A DNA stretch of 64,000 bases, from NCBI RefSeq assembly GCF_902498805.1, contig NZ_LR701637.1, forward strand, positions 310,001 to 374,000. The letters are read 5' to 3'. The notes under the pieces were generated by a model. That model was not told the DNA's origin. It searched no databases and saw only the letters and a list, made by a program, of their open reading frames with translations. Below are positions 19,893 to 28,530 of the stretch, one piece after another; position 1 is the first letter of the stretch; each line of letters starts with the position of its first letter. Position numbers and translations under genes: made by a program. The stretch comes from Imperialibacter sp. EC-SDR9 (lineage in GTDB: Bacteria > Bacteroidota > Bacteroidia > Cytophagales > Cyclobacteriaceae).

Positions 19893-20297
19893 ATGCTGAA
19901 AGTCGGAGATACTTACGAAATGCCTTTTTCACTTACCCAGGAGCAGGTAAATGCCTTTGCCGAGCTAAGCGGTGACAAAAACCCTGTGCACATCGATGCG
20001 ACGTTTGCTGCCAACACCTCTTTTAAGAAACCAATTGTTCACGGCATTTTCAGCGCAGCCATTTTCTCCAGGATATTGGGCACCATTTTTCCTGGCGATG
20101 GCACCATCTATCTTGGTCAGACGTTGCAATTCAAAAGGCCGGTGTACCCAGGGGAAGACTACCAGGCGAGAGTGGAAGTGGTAAGTCTTGACGGGAGAAG
20201 TTCGGCCACCATAACCACAGTGCTCACGCACGTTGCCACGGGAAAAGCTGTCATAGAAGGCGAAGCCAAGGTGATGCACAAAGAGCTTATTCCTTAG
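19893..20297 (+). CDS. MaoC-like (R)-specific enoyl-CoA hydratase
   Basis: 134 residues from the ATG at 19893, where the hot-dog fold begins (MLKVGDTYEMPFSLTQEQV). Another in-frame ATG at 19836 adds 19 residues that do not fit the family. The hydratase motif is present: GDKNPVHID (Asp and His of the catalytic pair) followed by a conserved IVHG segment. The family hydrates trans-2-enoyl-CoA to (R)-3-hydroxyacyl-CoA. Its length equals that of PhaJ-type single-domain enzymes. It is divergent from the S9 peptidase and stands alone. Confidence 0.88.
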   Translation: MLKVGDTYEMPFSLTQEQVNAFAELSGDKNPVHIDATFAANTSFKKPIVHGIFSAAIFSRILGTIFPGDGTIYLGQTLQFKRPVYPGEDYQARVEVVSLDGRSSATITTVLTHVATGKAVIEGEAKVMHKELIP

Positions 20298-20300
20298 TGC

Positions 20301-20657
20301 TCACTTAGGTTTTATTATTTCCCAGGTGATGGAGTACCGGGCGATTTGCTTGGGGTCGGCCAGCTGCATATCGGTGGTGTAAGGCCCACCTGGCTTGTCG
20401 ATGAGCATGGAGATTTTACCCATATAGTCGTTGGGGCTGAGGTAGTCGTAGTCCCACACCTCCAAATCAACCTTTTCGTTCACTTTGAATCCGTCAATGA
20501 CATGGTCAACTTCCAATGATTCGGCCTTCATGCGGTACCACTTCTCATCCACGGGCCATACTTTCTTTTTGTTGATGACCAGAAATACCTCGTCACCATC
20601 GTTTTCTTCATAAAAGTAGCAGTGAATGTTGATGATTCTGATAGATAACGCTTCCAT
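20301..20657 (-). CDS. C2-domain-like small protein
   Basis: 118 residues, no signal peptide, cytosolic by appearance. The segment VDLEVWDYDYLSPNDYMGKI is typical of a C2 beta-sandwich loop with acidic residues that could bind calcium. It ends in RYSITWEIIKPK. I do not recognise a specific family role. It is 20 nt downstream of the TerB-like gene on the same strand, so the two are probably co-transcribed. It converges with the MaoC gene (3 nt between stops). Confidence 0.6.
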   Translation of the reverse strand: MEALSIRIINIHCYFYEENDGDEVFLVINKKKVWPVDEKWYRMKAESLEVDHVIDGFKVNEKVDLEVWDYDYLSPNDYMGKISMLIDKPGGPYTTDMQLADPKQIARYSITWEIIKPK

Positions 20658-20677
20658 AGGTTGGCTGGATGTTGAGT

Positions 20678-21133
20678 TTAAAGAATAGTTTGTCGGAGTT
20701 TGTCGGCTGCCCGTTCCATTTCAACAAGGGCCTCCATGGCCATTACTGTCTCCTTGTTCACTTTAAGAATTCGGGCACATTCATCTACGCTTTCACGCTC
20801 TTTGTCAGAAAAATCCCCATCGGCATAAGACATCCTGATGGCGTCGTAGAGCATGAGCTTGCTGTAGTTTGCTATTTGATTGGGGTTAAGTCGTTGGAAA
20901 ATTTCGCCAAGGTCAGCATTTTCCCAGTCGAACTCTTCCCAGGCAGCAATGAGGTCGGTACCTACTTTCAAAGACTGTCCAAGGTCTTCGGTAAGCCAGT
21001 CCATTTCGGGGTCTGACACATCCCCATCCGCCCCGGCAATAGTGAGCAGCGCAAAGCCATAGTCCTTCCAGTATTTCTTCGGCACGATGCTCATACCGTA
21101 GAAGGTTGGCGATATTGTTAAAAATTCGTTCAT
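20678..21133 (-). CDS. TerB-like small protein
   Basis: 151 residues of predicted helices. The repeated pattern AGADGDVSDPEMDWL and SYADGDFSDKERESVD (about residues 33-47 and 102-117) is the duplicated acidic-loop signature of the TerB/DjlA-N-like fold. Such proteins are linked to tellurite resistance and membrane-associated metal or stress responses, but many are uncharacterised. It has no other ter genes nearby. It is upstream of the C2-like gene at 20301-20657. Confidence 0.65.
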   Translation of the reverse strand: MNEFLTISPTFYGMSIVPKKYWKDYGFALLTIAGADGDVSDPEMDWLTEDLGQSLKVGTDLIAAWEEFDWENADLGEIFQRLNPNQIANYSKLMLYDAIRMSYADGDFSDKERESVDECARILKVNKETVMAMEALVEMERAADKLRQTIL

Positions 21134-21282
21134 GATGGAGACATATGCTTTAGGTAGACAAATTACGAAGACTTTTGATTTTTACGAATTAACATTTTTA
21201 AAGCGTAAGACCCTACGGCGAATAACACAAAGGAGCTTATAGTAAGAATTCTTATCCATTTTAACCTTGGATTTATCGACCC

Positions 21283-21303
21283 CTTCACCTTAATTAGGTG
21301 AAG
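21283..21303. promoter_or_regulatory. Inverted repeat before the DUF4301 gene
   Basis: Arms CTTCACCT (21283-21290) and AGGTGAAG (21296-21303) are perfect 8-mers around TAATT, 28 nt before the ATG at 21332. It is not followed by a T-run, so it is more likely an operator or leader hairpin than a terminator. Confidence 0.35.
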
Positions 21304-21331
21304 CTAATTGCCGACTTAAACGACTTACGAA

Positions 21332-22879
21332 ATGTTTTCCAGCAGCGATATTGATTTCATAAAAAAGAGAGGCTCCTCAACTGACGTAGTGGAAGCTCAA
21401 ATTCAAAACTTCAAAGACGACTTTCCTCCTTTGAAGCTGGAAAAGGCAGCGACTATTGGAGACGGCCTTAGTAAGTTGTCGGAAAAGGACATTGATGCGA
21501 GGCTGAAAAGCTATGAAAGCGCAACTGCTTCGAAAGCCATCGTAAAGTTCGTACCTGCCTCCGGAGCGGCCAGCCGCATGTTTAAGGACCTCTTCAGCTT
21601 TATGGAAGAGTATACCGGCTCAGAGGCCGACTATCAAAAGCTCACAGCCAATCAGAAGAGCGGCTCCATGTTTGATTTTTTCAAGCGGCTGGAGGATTTC
21701 GCTTTTTACGATGACTTGAAAAATGTTTATGCAAAATCAGGCACATCGCTGGAGGAAGCTCACTTAAAACGAAAGTATGTTTCTATTCTTGAGTACCTGT
21801 TGCTTGACAAAGGACTCGGTTACGGCCAGTTGCCAAAGGGGCTTTTGAAGTTTCATAAGAAGAACGGTGTTTCCAGAACACCAGCGGAAGAGCATTTTGT
21901 GGAAGGAGCCAACTATGCTAAGTCGGCCGATGGTAGCGTGAAGCTGCACTTTACTGTCAGCCCTGAGCACAGAGGCAAATTCAAAGAGCATGTGGCTGAT
22001 GTGCAGGAGGGCTACGAAAAACAGTACGGCGTAAAATTCGAAGTAAGCTTTTCAGAGCAGAAGGCATCTACTGATACCATAGCCGTAGATATGAGCAATG
22101 CGCCCTTCCGGGAAAACGACGGAGGACTGCTTTTCCGTCCGGCAGGTCATGGGGCATTGCTAGCCAACCTCAACGACCTTAATGCCGATGTTATATTTGT
22201 TAAGAACATAGATAATGTGGTGCCCGACCGACTGAAGGAAGACACATTTGTCTATAAGAAGGTGATCGCCAGCCTTCTGTTGGAATACCAAAGTAAGATT
22301 TTCGGGTTCCTTGAAAAACTTGAAGCTGGTGGTGCAAGTACGGCCGATCTTGACACCATGTACGACTTTTTGGAAAAAGAGTTTTGTACCAGCAATCATA
22401 CTACCGCCAGAACAGCGTCGGCTGCGGAAAGATCGGCTTTCCTCAAAGGCAAATTCAACCGACCCATCCGCATTTGCGGCATGGTGAAAAATGAAGGAGA
22501 GCCGGGAGGAGGGCCGTTTTGGTGCAAAAACCCTGACGGTACCGTGTCGCTACAGATCGTGGAAAGTGCGCAGGTTGATTTGAAGGATGCAGGGCAAAAG
22601 AAAATTTTCGAAGAAAGTACACACTTTAACCCGGTTGACTTGGTGTGTGGTACCAAAGACTATAGCGGGAAGAAGTTCGACCTGATGAAATTCACCGACC
22701 CCAAAACGGGCTTTGTTACCGAGAAATCGAAAGATGGCAAGGCCCTGAAGGCACAGGAGCTCCCCGGACTTTGGAACGGTTCGATGAGCAATTGGAACAC
22801 CGTGTTTGTTGAAGTGCCAGTTTCAACATTTAACCCTGTCAAGAAAGTAACCGATCTGCTGAAGGATCAGCATCAGTAG
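21332..22879 (+). CDS. DUF4301 family protein
   Basis: 515 residues, no signal peptide or membrane segment. The sequence matches the Bacteroidota-restricted DUF4301 family across its length: an early FVPASGAASRMFKDL (a nucleotide-binding-like loop), then GYGQLPKGLLKFH, LFRPAGHGALLANLNDL and the C-terminal NPVDLVCGTKDYSGKKFDL. The GHGALL and pyrophosphorylase-like layout suggest a nucleotidyltransferase-type fold, but the reaction is not known. It is transcribed alone, with an inverted repeat just before the start. Confidence 0.85.
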   Translation: MFSSSDIDFIKKRGSSTDVVEAQIQNFKDDFPPLKLEKAATIGDGLSKLSEKDIDARLKSYESATASKAIVKFVPASGAASRMFKDLFSFMEEYTGSEADYQKLTANQKSGSMFDFFKRLEDFAFYDDLKNVYAKSGTSLEEAHLKRKYVSILEYLLLDKGLGYGQLPKGLLKFHKKNGVSRTPAEEHFVEGANYAKSADGSVKLHFTVSPEHRGKFKEHVADVQEGYEKQYGVKFEVSFSEQKASTDTIAVDMSNAPFRENDGGLLFRPAGHGALLANLNDLNADVIFVKNIDNVVPDRLKEDTFVYKKVIASLLLEYQSKIFGFLEKLEAGGASTADLDTMYDFLEKEFCTSNHTTARTASAAERSAFLKGKFNRPIRICGMVKNEGEPGGGPFWCKNPDGTVSLQIVESAQVDLKDAGQKKIFEESTHFNPVDLVCGTKDYSGKKFDLMKFTDPKTGFVTEKSKDGKALKAQELPGLWNGSMSNWNTVFVEVPVSTFNPVKKVTDLLKDQHQ

Positions 22880-23112
22880 AAAAACATATTCCTTTTGTTA
22901 AAAAGCCATTTGAATTAAGATCTGGTTCCTGGCGGGTATAATATGCGGCGCTGCGGCTGTCGTTGTACATCAAACTGCTTTCATCTGTAACCTCAGTGCC
23001 AACTAATCCCGGTTTCCAGGGAAAAATATTTTTTCATCTTCTGTATCTTTTCCATTCTTCCCCGTTACAGGGCCGAAAGTTTCAAAATTCTGACCAATCA
23101 AACAGCGCAAAA

Positions 23113-23661
23113 GTGGAGTTGGATGAACACGCACTTATAGAGCAAGCCAAGCAAGACCCCAAAAGGTTCGGCCCTATCTATGAGAAGTACCACGAACCCA
23201 TTTTCCGATTTGTTTATGCTCGAATTGGCCAGCTTGAGGCTAGTAAGGATGTAACCTCTTCAGTGTTTTATAAGGCCCTGGCCAATTTGAAAAAATACCA
23301 GGTTCGGGGCCTTTCTTTTTCTTCCTGGCTGTATCGGATAGCGCTGAATGAATGCTACGACTTCTTCAGGTCAGGAAAGAAACACAGAACTGTAGCGCTC
23401 GATGACTACATGGGCGTCAACCTGCTGGAGGAACTCCAATTCGGCGATAGCGAGCAGGAAGCATGGATGAACTCATTGCCGGTTTTGCTTGAGTCTTTGG
23501 AGCCGAAAGATCTGGAGTTGATAGAAATGAGGTTTTTCGAAGGAAAGAGTTTTAAGGAGGCGGCAGATATTTTGGACATTACCGAAAACAATGCCAAAAC
23601 ACGTAGCTATCGCTTGCTGGAAAAAATGAGGAAAGAGGTCAAAAAACTTGTCGTGAAATGA
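23113..23661 (+). CDS. ECF-type RNA polymerase sigma factor
   Basis: 182 residues if started at the GTG at 23113, just before the conserved ALIEQAKQDPKRFGPIYEKY. The only upstream ATG (22963) adds 50 residues with no family resemblance, so the start is uncertain. Region 2 spans about 5-75 (YHEPIFRFVYARIG, VFYKALANLKKY), followed by WLYRIALNECYDFFR. Region 4 is about 115-175 (LEPKDLELIEMRFFEGKSFKEAADIL, ENNAKTRSYRLLEKMRK). The stop overlaps the next start by 4 nt. It probably directs transcription of its own operon, ending in the secretion genes at 24386-28466 (inference). Confidence 0.9.
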   Translation: MELDEHALIEQAKQDPKRFGPIYEKYHEPIFRFVYARIGQLEASKDVTSSVFYKALANLKKYQVRGLSFSSWLYRIALNECYDFFRSGKKHRTVALDDYMGVNLLEELQFGDSEQEAWMNSLPVLLESLEPKDLELIEMRFFEGKSFKEAADILDITENNAKTRSYRLLEKMRKEVKKLVVK

Positions 23662-24374
23662 AATACCAATTTGTAAAAAAGAGACAAGAGATCAGTACAG
23701 AACAAATCCACTCACTGAGGGATTTTGACTCCGTGCTGGCGGGGAGTAAGCAGGTTTCCGGCCTGGCGTATTCCGGGAAGCTGCTGTGGGGGCTGGCTGT
23801 TATTCCGGCTATCGGGATTATTTATTTACTCACGCTTGGCAGGCCCTCAGTCAGCGACAAACAACCAACTTTGGCAGAGGTGCCGGTGAAGGAAGAGGCC
23901 GTCTCGGCAAGCCCTCCAGTTGAAGCTGCACCGGCGACCAGGCTCAATGATCAAACGCAGACACCATCACCATCACAAGACCCGGTTACAAAACCAAAAA
24001 CATCGACGCCGACCGAAAAGAAAAACGAGCAGCCATCGGAGAATCAGGAAACTAACCAGGTACAAAAAGAGGATGTATACCTGAATGCCGAGCCAAAGGA
24101 TGGGTTCGACCTTTTTTATGCTTTTATCGAGAGCGAGCTGACCTACCCGGAGCTGGCAAGAAAAGACAGCGTTCAGGGCTACGTCAAGGTGATGTTTTCT
24201 GTGGATGTTGATGGCACGCTCAAAGACATTTCCATAGTCGAGTCTTTAGGAGATCTTTTTGATAACGAGGCTATCCGTGTTATCAAACGAAGCCCTGCAT
24301 GGAAACCCGCCTCCTTCAACGGCTATCCTGTCAGCAGCAGGATGTCAATTAAACTCACCTTCAAAGTAGAATAA
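23658..24374 (+). CDS. Membrane protein with TonB C-terminal domain in the anti-sigma position
   Basis: 238 residues. A charged cytosolic N-terminus (1-41) is followed by one membrane helix (about 42-60), a Pro/Thr/Gln/Glu-rich periplasmic spacer (about 62-145), and a TonB C-terminal domain (about 150-238: LTYPELARKDSVQGYVKVMFSVDVDG, IKRSPAWKPASFNG). The start overlaps the sigma-factor stop (ATGA). An ECF sigma gene is usually followed by its anti-sigma factor, and this protein has the right topology, but I see no zinc-binding ZAS or FecR domain. It may sense the outer membrane through the TonB domain and hold the sigma factor with its N-terminus (inference). Confidence 0.8.
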   Translation: MKYQFVKKRQEISTEQIHSLRDFDSVLAGSKQVSGLAYSGKLLWGLAVIPAIGIIYLLTLGRPSVSDKQPTLAEVPVKEEAVSASPPVEAAPATRLNDQTQTPSPSQDPVTKPKTSTPTEKKNEQPSENQETNQVQKEDVYLNAEPKDGFDLFYAFIESELTYPELARKDSVQGYVKVMFSVDVDGTLKDISIVESLGDLFDNEAIRVIKRSPAWKPASFNGYPVSSRMSIKLTFKVE

Positions 24375-24385
24375 TAAAAACGACC

Positions 24386-26914
24386 ATGAATACACTAAAA
24401 GCACTTGGTTTTAGCATCCTCGGGTTGCTTTGTTTTAGTCACCTCCGGGCGCAAACATTTGAAGCAGTGGATACGCTCAGCGTAAGCGGTATCGAGAATG
24501 TATCGATGAAGTGGGTTGATTTGAATAACAACCTGCTTTACGATCTGATACTTTATGGCAACGATAGCCTGGGCAATGGGGCACTTCAGGTATATCTAAA
24601 CGAAGGGGAAGGTAAGTTTACAAAACAAACGCCTACGCTTCCTGATGTGAAAATTTGGCAGCTACAGCCGATTGATTATGATCGGGATGGAACCATTGAC
24701 CTTGCGTTTTCAGGTGTTGTCAATGGTGCTGACTCAGTCGTTTCAGTACTGCTGTCCAGGGAAAACTTCACTTTCGAATTGCTTCCAACACCAGTGTTGA
24801 ACGGGCCCGTGGAGGCATTCCAATTTATAGACCTGAATTATGACACTGTGAATGACCTGCTCATCGCACGGCAAAACGATGAAGATAGTATCGAACTAAA
24901 AGTATTGAAGGGCACCGCACCAGGCTTTGAGGACCTGATGATAGAGTTTCCGCCGTTTGAGAGAGGAACATTTTTTACCCTGGATATTGATAGTGACGCC
25001 AGAAAAGATTTGTTGCTGTCAGGTTTCAGGCAAGGGCAGTCATTTACCAGGCTTTATAAAAACAACGGCATCTTTGAGTTTGTTGATTCTGCCAATTTTG
25101 GCTTCGAGTACGAACAAATTGTGCAGGAATCGGATACGTCATTTTTTGTGGCCGTGGATCATAAGGTAGAGGCGATCGCCTTGGGTGAGTATGATGGCAA
25201 TCGCAGGCCTGATCTTTTTGTGAGAGGAAAAAGCTCCACGGGGGAGGATTTAAATGTTCTTTACCGAAACAATGGGGGTCGGATAGTTGCCGAGCGGGAC
25301 AGTATGTTGAGTAACTATAAAATTCAGGCCTCACATATGGCAGATTTCGACTCGGATGGCAAAACGGATCTTTGGGTAAGTGCGTCCCGAAACGACTCGA
25401 CCTTTGTTTTTTGGTACAACGACTTAAATGCATTTACGGAGGCTGAGCCAGTTTACCGGGACTCTCTTCTTCTTACTGAATTTGCCGATTGGGACCTGGA
25501 TTTCAACCTGGATTTTGTAGAGCTCAGGCAGAGCCTTCACGGATTGAAGCTTGTGTTTTTTGAAAACATGGCCGATTCGGTTAATAAGGGCCCGTCGCTG
25601 CCGTTTCCGCAGGTGGCCGTGCAAACCGGCTCTGGAGAAGTGAAAATACGGTGGCAACCAGCTATAGATTCTTTGACCAGCAGCAGCTCACTTTCTTACG
25701 ACGTGCTTTTAGTTGACGCCGATACCACGGCACTTTTTGAGTCTAACATGAGCACAAAGAGCTTTGGCCTCCAGCAGCCATATCATGGCAGTGTGCTGTA
25801 TGGCGACTACCTCACTGTTAACAACCTTGCTTCTGGGGACTATCTCTTTTTAGTAAGGGGGGTAGACAATGCCTATAATGCCTACGACGGTGGCGGAATG
25901 GGTGGCCTTCAGCTATTCAGGTTTGCCATTTGCAATGGTGACCTGGTAAGGACCTCGGCAGAGCTTTGTCCAGGGAGCCCAGAGGTTTTTGGTGAGGAGG
26001 GAGTTGAAAGAAACTGGTACTCAAATAATTATGGGGCCCTGGGCCAAATCGATCTGTTGAGCTATTCTGCTACTACCAGCGATATCCTATATGGAACGGT
26101 AGTGAGCGCAGAAGATTGCGGAAGCGGACAGTTGGTTTACACGATAACTACCAAACCACTGGATCGTTTATCAGACGATATTGAAGGCATTGTTCAAGTA
26201 TGTGAAGAATCAGAAATTACCTACGAAGTTCCAGCCACATGGACAAACGTTGTCTGGAGTTCAGTGGCTTTCGGCACTGTTGGCGAAGGATCAAGCCTCA
26301 CATTCGATGTTACGCAGGCAGATACAATATCCATAGTGGCAGCCAACGAGTTTGGCTGTTTTGACAGAGCCGAGAGCGTCATCGCTTTCTTCGATCCGCA
26401 AGTGTCAGATACTTTGATCACGATATCTCCCGGTGAATCAGCCGATATCACTGCCTTCGGTGGTCAGGCTTATGAATGGAGCCCTGCAGGCGAATTTGAC
26501 GATCCCTTTAGTCATATGCAGACCGTTTCTCCTGGAGAAACAATGGATTATCAGGTGTTGATAAAAAACGAAGCTGGGTGCGAACGCCTGTTCAACATCA
26601 GGGTGGAGGTTGCGCAACTCGGTGGAGTAGCGAACCTTTTTTCTCCTAATGGCGACAGCCGAAACGACCAGTTTTTCCTTCAGCTTTCTACCGTTCCGGC
26701 AACTATCGATTTTCGGGTATATGCCAGGTCGGGAGGACTGATTTACCAGGAGTTGGACGCCGCAAGGGCTGTCAGTGAAGGATGGGATGGAACCCATAAC
26801 GGGGAAAAAATGCCCCCGGGGGTATACTACTGGCGTGTGGAAGGGAGATATAGCGATGGCCGCCCCGTGCTGCTCAACGGAAAGAAATCCGGAAAAATTA
26901 ACCTCGTAAGATAG
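24386..26914 (+). CDS. FG-GAP repeat surface protein with CHU_C (type IX secretion) C-terminus
   Basis: 842 residues with a signal peptide (1-22, ending RAQ). FG-GAP/VCBS-like repeats occupy about 25-390, with calcium-binding-like loops DYDRDGTIDLAFSG, DIDSDARKDLLLSG and DFDSDGKTDLWVS. A fibronectin-like segment (about 415-510) and Ig/PKD-like stretches follow. The end (about 755-842) is a gliding-motility-associated C-terminal domain: LFSPNGDSRNDQF, then GWDGTHNGEKMPPGVYYWR. Such C-termini mark type IX secretion cargo. It lies 12 nt after the TonB-domain gene and 13 nt before the PorP/SprF-like gene, a pairing typical for CHU_C cargo and its dedicated partner. Confidence 0.88.
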   Translation: MNTLKALGFSILGLLCFSHLRAQTFEAVDTLSVSGIENVSMKWVDLNNNLLYDLILYGNDSLGNGALQVYLNEGEGKFTKQTPTLPDVKIWQLQPIDYDRDGTIDLAFSGVVNGADSVVSVLLSRENFTFELLPTPVLNGPVEAFQFIDLNYDTVNDLLIARQNDEDSIELKVLKGTAPGFEDLMIEFPPFERGTFFTLDIDSDARKDLLLSGFRQGQSFTRLYKNNGIFEFVDSANFGFEYEQIVQESDTSFFVAVDHKVEAIALGEYDGNRRPDLFVRGKSSTGEDLNVLYRNNGGRIVAERDSMLSNYKIQASHMADFDSDGKTDLWVSASRNDSTFVFWYNDLNAFTEAEPVYRDSLLLTEFADWDLDFNLDFVELRQSLHGLKLVFFENMADSVNKGPSLPFPQVAVQTGSGEVKIRWQPAIDSLTSSSSLSYDVLLVDADTTALFESNMSTKSFGLQQPYHGSVLYGDYLTVNNLASGDYLFLVRGVDNAYNAYDGGGMGGLQLFRFAICNGDLVRTSAELCPGSPEVFGEEGVERNWYSNNYGALGQIDLLSYSATTSDILYGTVVSAEDCGSGQLVYTITTKPLDRLSDDIEGIVQVCEESEITYEVPATWTNVVWSSVAFGTVGEGSSLTFDVTQADTISIVAANEFGCFDRAESVIAFFDPQVSDTLITISPGESADITAFGGQAYEWSPAGEFDDPFSHMQTVSPGETMDYQVLIKNEAGCERLFNIRVEVAQLGGVANLFSPNGDSRNDQFFLQLSTVPATIDFRVYARSGGLIYQELDAARAVSEGWDGTHNGEKMPPGVYYWRVEGRYSDGRPVLLNGKKSGKINLVR

Positions 26915-26927
26915 ATCACAGCTAGCG

Positions 26928-28466
26928 ATGAGGTGGATGTTCCTGGTTCTTGTTTGCTTTCTTTTGATGCTTTGCGGCCAAACGATGTTGGCGCAACAAT
27001 TCAATTTTTCGCAGTATGGCTTCACTGACCAGCGAGTTAATCCGGCGCTGGTGGGTATCGGGAATTACTGGAAGGTAGGCGGAGTGCACCGCCAGCAGAA
27101 CACGGGGCCTCAATTCGATATAAAAAGCACCTCACTGTCCGCCAGCTACCCATTGGTTGCACCGGGGAGGGGGCGAACTCTGGGAGGTATAGGAGTAACT
27201 TTTTTGGACGACAAGGCTGGAGAAGGGAAGGCGTTTAAAACACAGGAAGTTGGGCTGAGCTATGCCATGCAAGTGCGCACAGCCAGAAACCAGCAGCTGG
27301 CTCTTGGCGTGGGTCTTTTTGCCCAAACAAGAAAATTCAGCTACGACGATTTCTTCACGAGCCAACAATACATACCCAACCGGGGTTATGACCGCTCGAT
27401 TGACAATGGCGAGAGCTTCGACGAGTTGCGCCGCTCTTTTGGTAGGTTGAGCATTGGCTTGCAGTGGGAAAAGCGAGACAAGAACAATTCCAGGCTTGCC
27501 CATTTTGGTTTGTCGAGTTTTGACATTAACCAGCCCAGGGAGGCATTCATCGACTCGGACTACCGAATCCGAACCTCATTCATGCTCAATGGTGGTTTCC
27601 GGTTATATCAATCGGGGTCGATGAGTCTTTACCCGGAGGTGCTTTATACCTACAACGGAAGAAACAATCAGCTCAATGCTGGTATCAACTGGCGGTATTT
27701 GCTGGCCAACAAGGGCTTTGTGGAGTTGAAAGGAGCTTATTTGTCGGGAGGGCTTTTTTTGGCTGGGTTTCAATTTGGCCGGGACGAGTTTCGCATGGGG
27801 GTTAGTTACGATGTGCCAACAAATGCGAGCAATACCGCCAACCAGGGCGCCTTTGAATTTGGCTTCGAGTTGAAAGGGCTTGTGACCAGGGCTGCCAAAT
27901 CAAAAACCAAAAGACAGAAAAAGCAGAAAACAGCGAGGAGTAAGAGCAAGCGGCCTTCACCCACCAACGTGGCAAAGCGACTGGCTGTTCCGAAAGAAAA
28001 GGTGGAAGAAACGGATGTCTCCGAGACAGACACGGTGGATGTACCAGCAGAAGAAGGTGATGCTGGCGCCGCCATTGAACCGGACGTAAAAACAGGAGTG
28101 GAAGGAGTAGAGTTTGAGAAATTTGTATCTGAGAAAATCTCAGAGGAGCTGGGCTTCGAAACCAACAGAACAACTATTAGCGCCAAATTTAAGGAGAAGT
28201 TGGATGAGTTGGCCGATCGCCTGGAGAAGGAGCCATGGCTGAAAGTTGACATTGTGGGTCACACAGACAATGTTGGGAGCGAAGCCGCTAATGAGACACT
28301 TTCCGTTGCCAGAGCAGCGGCAGTGGAGGCCTATCTGCTGAGCAAAGGCATTGCCAGAGAGCGGCTTACAACCGAAGGCAAAGGAGAACTGGAGCCAATT
28401 AGCTCAAACGAGACGGCTGAAGGACGAAGCCAGAACAGAAGAGTTGAATTGATTATTCACAGGTAG
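26928..28466 (+). CDS. PorP/SprF-like outer-membrane protein fused to OmpA domain
   Basis: 512 residues with a signal peptide (about 1-22). Residues of about 22-320 match the PorP/SprF barrel family of the type IX secretion system: FSQYGFTDQRVNPALVGIGNYWKV, later YTYNGRNNQLNAGINWRYLL and FQFGRDEFRMGVSYDV. A very basic linker (about 325-350, Lys/Arg/Ser) and an acidic stretch (about 355-400) lead into an OmpA peptidoglycan-binding domain (about 410-512) with VDIVGHTDNVGS and SQNRRVEL. SprF and the OmpA-type anchor are separate proteins in the well-studied systems, so the fusion is notable. It ends the sigma-factor operon. Confidence 0.88.
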   Translation: MRWMFLVLVCFLLMLCGQTMLAQQFNFSQYGFTDQRVNPALVGIGNYWKVGGVHRQQNTGPQFDIKSTSLSASYPLVAPGRGRTLGGIGVTFLDDKAGEGKAFKTQEVGLSYAMQVRTARNQQLALGVGLFAQTRKFSYDDFFTSQQYIPNRGYDRSIDNGESFDELRRSFGRLSIGLQWEKRDKNNSRLAHFGLSSFDINQPREAFIDSDYRIRTSFMLNGGFRLYQSGSMSLYPEVLYTYNGRNNQLNAGINWRYLLANKGFVELKGAYLSGGLFLAGFQFGRDEFRMGVSYDVPTNASNTANQGAFEFGFELKGLVTRAAKSKTKRQKKQKTARSKSKRPSPTNVAKRLAVPKEKVEETDVSETDTVDVPAEEGDAGAAIEPDVKTGVEGVEFEKFVSEKISEELGFETNRTTISAKFKEKLDELADRLEKEPWLKVDIVGHTDNVGSEAANETLSVARAAAVEAYLLSKGIARERLTTEGKGELEPISSNETAEGRSQNRRVELIIHR

Positions 28467-28486
28467 TTTAGGACGATTGGAGTAAA

Positions 28487-28523
28487 GAAAAGTTCCGGGG
28501 TACGTGGCACCCCGGAACTTTTC
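28487..28523. terminator. Bidirectional terminator between convergent genes
   Basis: Perfect 15-bp arms (28487-28501 and 28509-28523) around a 7-nt loop ACGTGGC. T-rich sequence follows on the plus strand (GTTTTG) and A-rich sequence precedes it (TAAAGAAAAG), so it can end both the PorP-OmpA operon and the metalloprotease gene. Confidence 0.88.
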
Positions 28524-28530
28524 GTTTTGC

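Noticed and set aside
22934-22943. TATAAT-like sequence before the ECF sigma gene
   Set aside because: It is an E. coli-type -10 box; Bacteroidota promoters use TAnnTTTG, and no TTG lies at a suitable distance.
23962-23980. CACCATCACCATCACA, which looks like a His-tag sequence
   Set aside because: In the frame of the TonB-domain protein it encodes TPSPSQ in the proline-rich spacer; it is not a vector remnant.
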